This document shows positions 54,854 to 62,889 of a DNA stretch of 64,000 nucleotides, piece by piece. The position numbers and the translations under genes were made by a program. The DNA is from Pelagicoccus enzymogenes (GTDB lineage: Bacteria > Verrucomicrobiota > Verrucomicrobiia > Opitutales > Opitutaceae), in the NCBI RefSeq assembly GCF_014803405.1, contig NZ_JACYFG010000007.1:434001-498000 (forward strand), written 5' to 3'. Each line of letters begins with the position of its first letter. Positions within the stretch are counted from its first letter, which is position 1. The notes below the pieces were generated by a model. It did not search any database and was not told the origin of the DNA. It saw only the letters and a list, made by a program, of their open reading frames with translations.

Positions 54854-55684
54854 CTAGTGGGTCATTGCGTAGACGATAATGTTGATGCCCATGGGGTAGG
54901 CCTTCTTTTCGGCGAATTCGCGGAAGTACCATTCGGATTCGCCCTCTCGTTCCCAACCGTCGCCGAGGTCGGTGTTTTGGCAAATGATGACCACCATGCG
55001 TCCGTTGTCGTCGTAGATGGCCCGGTAGTGGACCTCGCGAGCGTCTTCTCTCTCCCAAGTCCGTCCTGTGCCTTGGAAGGAGAGCGCGTGGCGGATGGAT
55101 GGCACTTGCGGCTTCTCCTTGAGGTCGAAGACGATGTGGAAAATGGGGTGCTCGATGGGGAGGTCGTGGATCTCGCGGTCCGGAAACACGCGGCGGAGCT
55201 CGTACTCCAGGTTGTACCATTCCTCCTCGCCCCAGAAATCGTCGATCATGAGGAAGCCCCCGTTGAGGAGATAGGAGCGCAGGGCTTGCACTTCCGTTTC
55301 GCGAAAGCTGAGCGATCCCGGCTCCACCATGTAGAGGAAGGGGTAGTCCGCCAGATTGTCGTCCTCCAGGCGAACGACTGCGGAGTCGGGATTTACCTTC
55401 AGGCTGGTCATTTGCTGCAAGCGGTAGGCGAGATTGAGTTCGGCATCTGGATAGTCGATGGCCCAGCGTCCGCGTCGACCGCCCCAGCCTCCTCGGCCGT
55501 AGGATTCGTATTGGATGCGAGCGAAGGTGAAGACGTCTTCCTTAAAGGCGGGAGAGACTTCCCATTCCGGCACGCCTGCCCGGTCCACCATTTGTCCATG
55601 AGTCTGCGCGAGCATGGCGCCCGCTGGGAGGAGCAGGAGTCCGAAGGCGCGGCGTAGGAGGCGGCAACTAGCGAAGGAATTCAT
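54854..55684 (-). CDS. DUF4159 domain protein, secreted
   Basis: 276 residues with an N-terminal signal (about 1-27). The chain matches DUF4159 (PF13709): FTFARIQYESYGRGGWGGRR, WAIDYPDAELNLAYRL, then LRSYLLNGGFLMIDDFWGEE and CQNTDLGDGWEREG. This family has an amidotransferase-like Rossmann core and is found beside MoxR/BatA genes. Its start lies 17 bp inside the end of the TPR-protease gene, which binds the two in one transcript. No activity is proven. Confidence 0.88.
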   Translation of the reverse strand: MNSFASCRLLRRAFGLLLLPAGAMLAQTHGQMVDRAGVPEWEVSPAFKEDVFTFARIQYESYGRGGWGGRRGRWAIDYPDAELNLAYRLQQMTSLKVNPDSAVVRLEDDNLADYPFLYMVEPGSLSFRETEVQALRSYLLNGGFLMIDDFWGEEEWYNLEYELRRVFPDREIHDLPIEHPIFHIVFDLKEKPQVPSIRHALSFQGTGRTWEREDAREVHYRAIYDDNGRMVVIICQNTDLGDGWEREGESEWYFREFAEKKAYPMGINIIVYAMTH

Positions 55685-58292
55685 TGTTTAGGTCGAGCGA
55701 TTGCAGAGAGCTTGGAAGTTCGGAGCGGGCGATGTCGGATTGGAGCTTCTTTAGGAGCTGATAGGCGTCTGCGAAGCGCGGCGCTTCCTCGAGGGCTTGC
55801 AAGACATGTCGTTTTGCTCCGCGTGGATCGGTGGCTCCCGTCAGGAGAGCCATCTGGTAGTGGAGGGAAGGGCGATCTGGAGTCTTGAGGGCGAGCAGGG
55901 CGGAGATTGCCTCGATCGATTTTTGCGACAAGTCCATGGCTTGCGAGGAACTTAGCAACGAACGCCAGGGCGTTTCGGCCATGGGGTTGATCGCGAGCCA
56001 GGCGCTCGACCATTTGAGAATTTCCTGGGGATCGCCCCTTTCTCCAGCCAGTTCCAGCAGGCGGATTACGGGAGGAAGGCGATGCGTTTCGTGCTCCACC
56101 ATCACTTTCAGAATTCGTGCCTCCTCTTCCTTGTATCCGATGCCACGATACGCCTTGGAGAGTGGCCAGTGGGCATTTTCGGGGCCGGGCAGGTATCCGG
56201 CGGACTGGGCGAGGGCTTCCAGCTCTTCGATGGCTTCCTCCCATTTTTCCGCTTCGAGCGAGGCGAGGGCGTTGTCTAGTTTGGCGCTGTAGTTGGTCTG
56301 TGGAGAGGCGAGATCCATTACGGCGCCGATAGGTCCGCCTTGCGATTCGAATCGATAGGAGCTGGCGAGGGCGGACGCTTTTGCTTCGGCGAATGCTGCG
56401 AATTCTTCGTCCAGTTCCGCAAGCGGCGCAAGGTGTCGCTCCAGTCCGTCGTTGATGGATACGCCATCCCCGAGGGAGACCAGCAGGTCGCGCAACGGAT
56501 CCATCCCGAAGCGTTGAGCGATGTATTCGACGACTAGATACGATTGGTAGTAGGCGAACTGCACGTCTTCGCCGTCGGTGGCTTGAAGGAAGGCGGCGCT
56601 CATTGAGCTGATGGGCTGCATCTGGCCAGACAGGATACGGGAGCGGTAGGAGGCGCTCATGCGTTGTCCCCAAGCTGGGTTTTCGACTTTCTCCTCGTAG
56701 ACCGATAATCCCTCGGACAACCAGCGCGGCATGCGGTTGTTGGTGAGGTGCAGCGTGACGGTGTGGCAGAACTCGTGGTAGAGCACGGCTTCCCAGTTGT
56801 TGAAGCGAGTGGAGGGGCTGTTGATGGTGAAGACGGGGCCGAAGCAGACCCCGAGGAAGCCGGGGTTGCCCGGAACGCCGAAGGTTCGCGTTTCGAAGTC
56901 TGCCGGATTGGGATAGATTTCCACGGTGGTCTTCTGAGGAAGCTCGATGCCGTAGCGTTCGGTCAACTTAGCATGGGCCTGCTCGAGCACTCGCAGGGCT
57001 CTGGGACCATAGACGGGAGCCTCCTCCTTGCTCATGCGGATGAGGAAGTGCTCCGACTCGAGGGTTTCGAAGTGGTATAGGCGGTCCCGCAGCGTCACGA
57101 GGTTGTAGGCGGAAATGTTGTAGGGATCCGATTCGTGCACGGCATCGGCGAGCGGCCAGGCCTCGTCGTTTTTTCCGAGCCGCAGGAGGTCTTGGGCGAG
57201 CTGGATACGGGCGGGATTGTAGGAGTCGTCCAGGCCAAGTGCGATCCGCTGGTGGCTGGCTCCGTCGCTGAAGCGGTACTTGCGGGAGAGTTGCTTGCCG
57301 ATGCGGTAGTCGACTTCCGGATTGCCGTTCCAGCTTGCGAGGGCTTTGGCGCGTTGGAGGTCGCCTTCCTCGCTGTCGTTGCGGATGTAGGCAAGCGTGG
57401 CCTTCAAGGCGAGCGCGTTCGGGGACTTGGGATTGGTTTGCAGGGCGGCGTCCAGGTTTTGCTCGGCGGCTTCGTAGGATTCCGCGGCAATCAAATGTTC
57501 GGCGAGCAGAATCAGCGTGGGGGAATGGCGAGGGTTAATTGCGAGGGCCTGCTGGGCGAAGTTGAGCAGCTGGGAGCGATCGCCCTCTTGGAAGGCGGCG
57601 GCGAGACCGGACAGAAGCTCGACGTTTCCGGGATGTTCGACGAGCCCTTCTTGGAAAGCCTTGGAGGCGAGTTTGAAGTCGTCCTTGGAGAGGGCGAGGT
57701 TGCCGGTTCCCAAAAAGGCGGAAACCGGTTTGCTGCTGAACTCTTGGGCCCGGCGGAAAAAGTTCTCCAGAACGAGCTTAGGCTCCACGTCGAACAGCAG
57801 GGCGATGTGGCCGATAGCGACGAGGTTTTCCGGGTCGTAGCCGTAGCGGCGGGAACGTTCGTTGACGAGGTAAGCGAGGGCTTCCTTTTGTCTTTCAGCT
57901 TCTTCGGGACGGCCCGTGTAGAGGGCCGCTTCGCGCAGGAGAAGGCGAGGCCGGATCTCGTAGGCGCGTTCCTTGACGTAGGCGTCGAGGGATTCGTAGG
58001 CCTCTTCGTACTGGCCGAGAGCGAAACGGGAACGGGCTTCTATGACGACCCAATCGATGACCCAAGGATCCAGGTCTTTGGCAGCTTGGGCGTACTCGAT
58101 TGCCTTTTCGTATTGGCCGGAGTTGTAGAGCGAATGCGCCGTCTCGAGGTTTGGGGCCTCGGCGAGGATAGAAACGGTGTCTACAGCCTTCGTTGCGTTG
58201 AGCAAAAAGAGGCACAGAAGGGTGACCCAAATCCAAGGGAAGGGCGTTGCCCCCGATGGGCTGTCGTTTTTGGGTCTGGGTCCGTTAGGCAC
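55668..58292 (-). CDS. TPR protein with peptidase MA-like zinc protease domain
   Basis: About 874 residues. An N-terminal hydrophobic segment (signal or anchor, WIWVTLLCLFLLNATKA) is followed by TPR repeats (about 40-390), with the repeat pattern visible as SLYNSGQYEKAIEYAQAAK and ALGQYEEAYESL. A gluzincin-type metalloprotease domain follows, with HEFCH near residue 506 and the distal Glu in LSEGLSVYEE (Peptidase_MA-like, PF13485). More helical repeats lie at the end. The HExxH with the third Glu is complete, so it may be an active periplasmic or membrane-bound protease. GTG at 58292 is used; a TTG at 58301 is equally possible. It is the first gene of the operon and is divergent from EamA. 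Confidence 0.85.
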   Translation of the reverse strand: MPNGPRPKNDSPSGATPFPWIWVTLLCLFLLNATKAVDTVSILAEAPNLETAHSLYNSGQYEKAIEYAQAAKDLDPWVIDWVVIEARSRFALGQYEEAYESLDAYVKERAYEIRPRLLLREAALYTGRPEEAERQKEALAYLVNERSRRYGYDPENLVAIGHIALLFDVEPKLVLENFFRRAQEFSSKPVSAFLGTGNLALSKDDFKLASKAFQEGLVEHPGNVELLSGLAAAFQEGDRSQLLNFAQQALAINPRHSPTLILLAEHLIAAESYEAAEQNLDAALQTNPKSPNALALKATLAYIRNDSEEGDLQRAKALASWNGNPEVDYRIGKQLSRKYRFSDGASHQRIALGLDDSYNPARIQLAQDLLRLGKNDEAWPLADAVHESDPYNISAYNLVTLRDRLYHFETLESEHFLIRMSKEEAPVYGPRALRVLEQAHAKLTERYGIELPQKTTVEIYPNPADFETRTFGVPGNPGFLGVCFGPVFTINSPSTRFNNWEAVLYHEFCHTVTLHLTNNRMPRWLSEGLSVYEEKVENPAWGQRMSASYRSRILSGQMQPISSMSAAFLQATDGEDVQFAYYQSYLVVEYIAQRFGMDPLRDLLVSLGDGVSINDGLERHLAPLAELDEEFAAFAEAKASALASSYRFESQGGPIGAVMDLASPQTNYSAKLDNALASLEAEKWEEAIEELEALAQSAGYLPGPENAHWPLSKAYRGIGYKEEEARILKVMVEHETHRLPPVIRLLELAGERGDPQEILKWSSAWLAINPMAETPWRSLLSSSQAMDLSQKSIEAISALLALKTPDRPSLHYQMALLTGATDPRGAKRHVLQALEEAPRFADAYQLLKKLQSDIARSELPSSLQSLDLNNEFLR

Positions 58293-58534
58293 GTGGGACA
58301 AGGGGATTGGCGAACTGCGGCGGCACAGTAGGTGAAACGGCTTGCCGCGAGCGGAGATTGCGTTCGTTCGGGCGAGTTTCGCTTGGGTGCCGCGATTGGG
58401 AGACTATGGCGCGCAAGCTAGTCATGCGCCACTTGATGGACCCGAAACAGGTCGCGCGTTTTCGCACTAGGGTTGGAAGGGCGTTTTGGAGTTGCGAGAT
58501 AAAGGTGGGAGACTCTTTCTGGCGGCGTTTGTTC

Positions 58535-59437
58535 ATGAGACCATTGACGCTCAGCTTCTATTTCCAGGTTTTCGTCTGCGCCGCCCTGTGGGGTAGCGCG
58601 TTTCCGGTGATCAAATTGAGCTACGAGGCGCTGGCGATCGAGGGATTTGGCGAACGCATGCTTTTTGCGGGATTGCGATTCACGCTGGCGGGTTTGCTGA
58701 TCGTGCCATTCTGCCGCAGCTCGGTGCTCGAGACCGCGCGCCAGGCTCCCCGTGGCTTGCTCGTTTGGGTGATTCTGGGGCAAACGGTTTTTCAGTATGT
58801 GTTTTTCTACTACGCCCTCAGCGTTTCCAGCGGTACATTGGGGGCGCTGCTGGCGGGAGGCGGGAGTTTCTGGTGGATGCTGCTGGCTCCGTTTCTCCTC
58901 AAGACGTCAGCTCCGAATGCGAAGCAATGGGGGTTAATTGTCCTTTGTTCGGTTGGAATCGGCGTAGCGGTCTACGCTCCCGGAGCAGGGAGCGGGCAGG
59001 TGGCGATCGGGGCGGCATCCTTTCTCTTGGCCTCGCTTTCTGGAGCGTTTGGAGCAATCGGCCTCAAAAAGCTTTCCGCGTTCCACGGGAGCCGAGCGAT
59101 CACCTCGATTTCGCTCTTCGTTGGCGGATTGGTCTTGGCCTTGCTGGGGTTGGGCGGCTGGCAGGGATTTTGGCAGGACTTGGGGCTGGGAGCAGTTTGG
59201 GTTCTGCTCTACCTCGCCTTTTTGTCGGCCACGGCGTTCACCCTTTGGAATCGGTTGATAGAGCAGTACAGCGTCAATGTCCTGTCTGCCTACCGTTTTC
59301 TGATACCGCTTTGCGGAGTACTGGAGTCAGCGCTCTTCGTCCCCGGAGAGTCGGTAGGGATTGGAATCGTGCTCGGAGGCGCGTTGATCCTCGGTTCGCT
59401 CTATGGAATGAGCCGGATCGAGAACGCTCGGGGTTAG
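58535..59437 (+). CDS. EamA/DMT superfamily transporter
   Basis: 300 residues with ten transmembrane helices in two five-helix EamA (PF00892) repeats. The first repeat begins FQVFVCAALWGSAFPVIKLS; the second spans about 150-290 with SGAFGAIGLKKLSAFHGSRA and LLYLAFLSATAFTLWNRLIE. Members export metabolites such as amino acids or sugars. The ATG at 58535 starts just before the first helix; longer in-frame starts would put about 76 mostly polar residues in front. It converges with the SBF-like gene. Confidence 0.9.
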   Translation: MRPLTLSFYFQVFVCAALWGSAFPVIKLSYEALAIEGFGERMLFAGLRFTLAGLLIVPFCRSSVLETARQAPRGLLVWVILGQTVFQYVFFYYALSVSSGTLGALLAGGGSFWWMLLAPFLLKTSAPNAKQWGLIVLCSVGIGVAVYAPGAGSGQVAIGAASFLLASLSGAFGAIGLKKLSAFHGSRAITSISLFVGGLVLALLGLGGWQGFWQDLGLGAVWVLLYLAFLSATAFTLWNRLIEQYSVNVLSAYRFLIPLCGVLESALFVPGESVGIGIVLGGALILGSLYGMSRIENARG

Positions 59438-59521
59438 CTGGCGGCCACTGCGGTCGCTGGCCAAAGCATGGCGATACGTCGCATGCGAATTTAGGCTCGA
59501 GAGCCCTTGTCCGGGGGCAGG

Positions 59522-60538
59522 TCAACCGGACACCTTCTTGGCGAAAAGGGGACTAAGGCTTCCAGCCAAGAAAAGCTGGAAGGCGTGGTAGCAGAGCAGG
59601 GGGAGAATAATCAGGCCTAGGGAGGCTGCTTGTTCCTCGCCTGGGGATGCGGCGAAAATAAGCGTCGCCATGGGAACGCCGGCAGCGAGCGTTTTTTGCG
59701 AACCGCAATAGAAGGCTGCGATCCGTTCCGGCAGCTGGGGCGATCCCAAGGGGCTGGCCAGCCAGACCAGTCCCGAGAAGAGTAACAAGAACAATGCGGA
59801 TAGGAAGAGGGCTCCTAGCAGTTCGGTGGCGTCGACCTCTTGCCAGATGCCGCTGGCGAAACTGCTGCAGAAGGCTGCGTAAACGATATACAGCACGAAG
59901 GCGTTGCTCAGCCGCTTGAAGAGGCGCTTTGACGCTTGAGCCCAAGCTCGCGCCAGAGGACGGACCGCTTGCCCGATCAGAAGGGGCAAAAGCACCAGCA
60001 GGGAGAGTTTCGCTATCAGGGGGGCGAGGGGAATCGCGGTGTCGATGGAAGCTCTGAGCAGGCTCGCGCAGAGAATGGGGGTTGCGAAGATGCCGAGCAC
60101 GTTGGCGGAGGTAGCGGAGAAGAGGGCGGCTGAGCTGTCGCCTTCGCTATTGGAAGTCATCACGATTGCCGAAGAAATAGTGGTCGGCAAAGTGGAGAGA
60201 TAGAGGAATCCGATTTTAAGGTCGGCTTGAATCCAAGTTCCAAATACGAGCAGGAAGCAAATCATGCTCAGGGGGGCCAGCAAGAAGATGGCGAACAGGC
60301 TGAAGAGGTGCAGTCGCAGTTTGGCGGCGCTGGCGAGCAATTGGCGAGTGGGCAAGGATAAGCCCTGAATCAGAAACGTCAGGGCGACCGCGACCTTCGT
60401 AGTGGTCTCGGGGTGGAGGGGGCCGCCGTTGGCTCCGACTTCGGGGGCGAGGGAGGCGGCAAGGGCGACGGCGAGGAGGGCTGCAGTAAATCCGTGTCCG
60501 CGGGCGAGTTTGTGGAACTGGCGAGTGGCTTTTTGCAA
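59522..60538 (-). CDS. SBF-like (bile acid:sodium symporter) family transporter
   Basis: 338 residues with about ten helices. It follows the SBF_like (PF13593, YfeH-type) pattern: an early PETTTKVAVALTFLIQGLSL, the crossover helix region FLYLSTLPTTISSAIVMTSN (GD), and late YCGSQKTLAAGVPMATLIF with its Gly-Ser-x-K-T loop. The substrate is not known; relatives take up organic anions with sodium. The start codon is TTG at 60538, as no ATG or GTG is in frame. It is divergent from the cytochrome gene. Confidence 0.88.
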   Translation of the reverse strand: MQKATRQFHKLARGHGFTAALLAVALAASLAPEVGANGGPLHPETTTKVAVALTFLIQGLSLPTRQLLASAAKLRLHLFSLFAIFLLAPLSMICFLLVFGTWIQADLKIGFLYLSTLPTTISSAIVMTSNSEGDSSAALFSATSANVLGIFATPILCASLLRASIDTAIPLAPLIAKLSLLVLLPLLIGQAVRPLARAWAQASKRLFKRLSNAFVLYIVYAAFCSSFASGIWQEVDATELLGALFLSALFLLLFSGLVWLASPLGSPQLPERIAAFYCGSQKTLAAGVPMATLIFAASPGEEQAASLGLIILPLLCYHAFQLFLAGSLSPLFAKKVSG

Positions 60539-60666
60539 GATGGCCCGAGCATGGTCGAGGTCGAGCCGCTGTCTAACTTTTGTTTGCGTGGGAGTTCCAA
60601 AGTTGGAAGCAGGCAGGATTATTCTGGAAGCGGCGGCAGAAATGGATTGTTAGATGGGGTTGTCGC

Positions 60667-62820
60667 ATGAATCGATACTCCCCCCAGAAATCCCTTTTTG
60701 TTTTAGGCGCCGCTTACGTGGTGGTAATGGCCTTGGTCTTTGGTTGCACCAAGTTGGAAAAGGCGCCGGAAAGCGCCACCCAGCAGCGACCGGTGGCGGC
60801 TCCGGACCCGCACGGCGATTGGCGCCAGCCTGAGACCTGTTTGAAGTGCCACGAGGAGGAGCACAAGTCTTGGGTCGGCAGCCATCACGCCAACGCGAAC
60901 CGATTCGTCGACATCGAGACGGATGCCGCCCGCTACGGCGTGGGCGAATTCGAGGATGCGGCTGGGCGCGAGTATCGCGTCAGCTACGAGGAGGGAGCTT
61001 TTCTCATAGCGGAAAAGAACGCAGACGGGGAATTCCTGCCTGCGAAAGCGAAGGCGGTGATCGGCTTGACTCCCTTGCAGCAACCGCTGGTGGAGAGCGA
61101 TCGAGGCCGCTGGCAGGCCCACGCTATGGCATGGGACGTCGACAAGAAGGAGTGGTTCAACGTTTTCGGAGACGAGGAGCGCCTGCTGGGCGAGTGGGGG
61201 CATTGGTCCGGTCAGGGAATGAACTGGAACTCCAATTGTGCGTGGTGCCACACGACCGAGTACGAAAAGAACTACGATCCCGCAAAGGATAGCTACGCAA
61301 GTAGCTGGACTCACCAGGGGATCAGCTGCATCGCCTGCCACTCGGACATGGAGCAGCACGTGGCGACCGCGGGATCGGACGACTACGTCGCTCCGGAAAA
61401 GCCAGACATGCGGGTGATGATGGAGAATTGCGCCAGCTGCCACGCTCGTCGAGAAGAGCTGTCCGGTGGAGGTTTCGAGGCGGGTGAGTCTTTCGAGGAC
61501 CACTATCGTCTCATGCTCTACGACCACCCGACGGCTTACTTCCCTGACGGCAAGGCGAACGAGGAGAATTTCGTTTGGGGCTCGTTCATGCACAGCAACA
61601 TGGGGCATGCCGGCGTCTCTTGCATGGATTGTCACGACCCGCATGCAGCGACCTTGAAACTGCCGGCGGATACGAACGCGACTTGTATCCAATGTCACAG
61701 TACGGGAAACCTGGGGGCCAGCATTGTGGACTTGTCGACGCATAGCCGTCACCCCATTGGTTCAACCGGAGATTCCTGCGTGGCCTGTCACATGCCCGAG
61801 AGGCCGTACATGGCTCGCGATCCGCGGCGCGACCATGGTTTTACGATTCCGGACCCCTACATGGCAAAAACCTTTGGCACGCCCGACGCTTGCACCGAGT
61901 GTCACCAGGATATGGAGACGGACGAGTTGCTGGCGCGATTCGATGAATGGTGGGGACAGTCGGATCGAGTTGAGGACCTGAGGGGTAGAGCCCATTTGTT
62001 GAGCGAGGCTTGGACAGGCTCTCTAGCTACCCCAGGTCTCATAATCGAACGATTGAAGGCGGCCGAAAACCACTATTGGCAGGCGAGCTGGTTGCGTCTG
62101 TTGCGAGGTTTTACGCAACTGGAAGAGGTTCGCGACATTGCCCTTGAGTACAAGGATTCGGAGCATGCGATCGTGCGTGACGCTGCGATCTTCTTGCTTG
62201 GTTCGCGACAAGACAGCCTCCAGTCCCTACAGGAGGCCTTGGAGGATCCCTCTCGAATCGTTCGTATGCAAGCGGCGGATACGCTAGCCAGTAGCCCATA
62301 CCTAAGCGAATCAATGAGGGAGGAGTACAATGAGTACTTGCTCTACAACGCGGACCGCCCGTCTGGAGCCCTGAAGCTTGCCTCTCAAGCCGCGAACCTA
62401 GGAGATGCGAAGCTCACCCAGCAATACGGCGAGCTTGCAGTCAGCTTCGATCGCAAGAGCGCGCCGATTCGCTACGACGTGGCGATCCTCTACGATCGCG
62501 TCGGTTTGGTCAGCGAGGGGCTGCAGCATTTGCGAATTGCGAGCGCTTACGATCCAAGCTCTGGGCTGTATCCTTTTTCCATTGGCCTTCTGCTCGCGGA
62601 GCAAGGCAAGATGGAAGAGGCCGCAAGCTCGATCAAGAAAGCCCTTCGCATCGAGCCCGAGCAGCATCGCTGGTGGTACAACCTCTCCGTCATGCAGACC
62701 AGATTGGGCGATGTGGCGGGAGCCCGGGCCAGCCTTCAGGAGGCCTTGAGGTTGGAGCCCAGCGAGCCCGCATATTTGCAATTCATGCAGCAGCTCTCGG
62801 GATCCGCGGCGGGCCAGTAA
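60667..62820 (+). CDS. Octaheme c-type cytochrome lipoprotein with TPR domain
   Basis: 717 residues. It has a lipoprotein signal (VVVMALVFGC) and eight CxxCH heme sites, in order CLKCH, CAWCH, CIACH, CASCH, CMDCH, CIQCH, CVACH and CTECH, within about residues 55-420. The heme part is like cytochrome c554/multiheme nitrite-type proteins (HSNMGHAGVSCMDCHDPH). The C-terminal half is HEAT-like then TPR helical repeats (about 430-710), as in periplasmic multiheme-TPR proteins. It should carry electrons in the periplasm or at the outer membrane. The ATG at 60667 gives the signal peptide; earlier in-frame starts do not. The partner redox enzyme is not in view. Confidence 0.93.
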   Translation: MNRYSPQKSLFVLGAAYVVVMALVFGCTKLEKAPESATQQRPVAAPDPHGDWRQPETCLKCHEEEHKSWVGSHHANANRFVDIETDAARYGVGEFEDAAGREYRVSYEEGAFLIAEKNADGEFLPAKAKAVIGLTPLQQPLVESDRGRWQAHAMAWDVDKKEWFNVFGDEERLLGEWGHWSGQGMNWNSNCAWCHTTEYEKNYDPAKDSYASSWTHQGISCIACHSDMEQHVATAGSDDYVAPEKPDMRVMMENCASCHARREELSGGGFEAGESFEDHYRLMLYDHPTAYFPDGKANEENFVWGSFMHSNMGHAGVSCMDCHDPHAATLKLPADTNATCIQCHSTGNLGASIVDLSTHSRHPIGSTGDSCVACHMPERPYMARDPRRDHGFTIPDPYMAKTFGTPDACTECHQDMETDELLARFDEWWGQSDRVEDLRGRAHLLSEAWTGSLATPGLIIERLKAAENHYWQASWLRLLRGFTQLEEVRDIALEYKDSEHAIVRDAAIFLLGSRQDSLQSLQEALEDPSRIVRMQAADTLASSPYLSESMREEYNEYLLYNADRPSGALKLASQAANLGDAKLTQQYGELAVSFDRKSAPIRYDVAILYDRVGLVSEGLQHLRIASAYDPSSGLYPFSIGLLLAEQGKMEEAASSIKKALRIEPEQHRWWYNLSVMQTRLGDVAGARASLQEALRLEPSEPAYLQFMQQLSGSAAGQ

Positions 62821-62889
62821 GACGAAGGGTCAGCAAAATCGCCCGTTAGCCACGTGTTGCGAGCGCTTTGTAGGAATTTCCGCAGTCTC

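Noticed and set aside
57135-58331. A 398-codon open frame on the plus strand
   Set aside because: It is antisense to the TPR-protease gene, its product has no recognisable pattern, and the TPR gene has clear family motifs.
60703-61752. A 349-codon open frame on the minus strand
   Set aside because: It is antisense to the octaheme cytochrome, which has eight CxxCH sites in frame.
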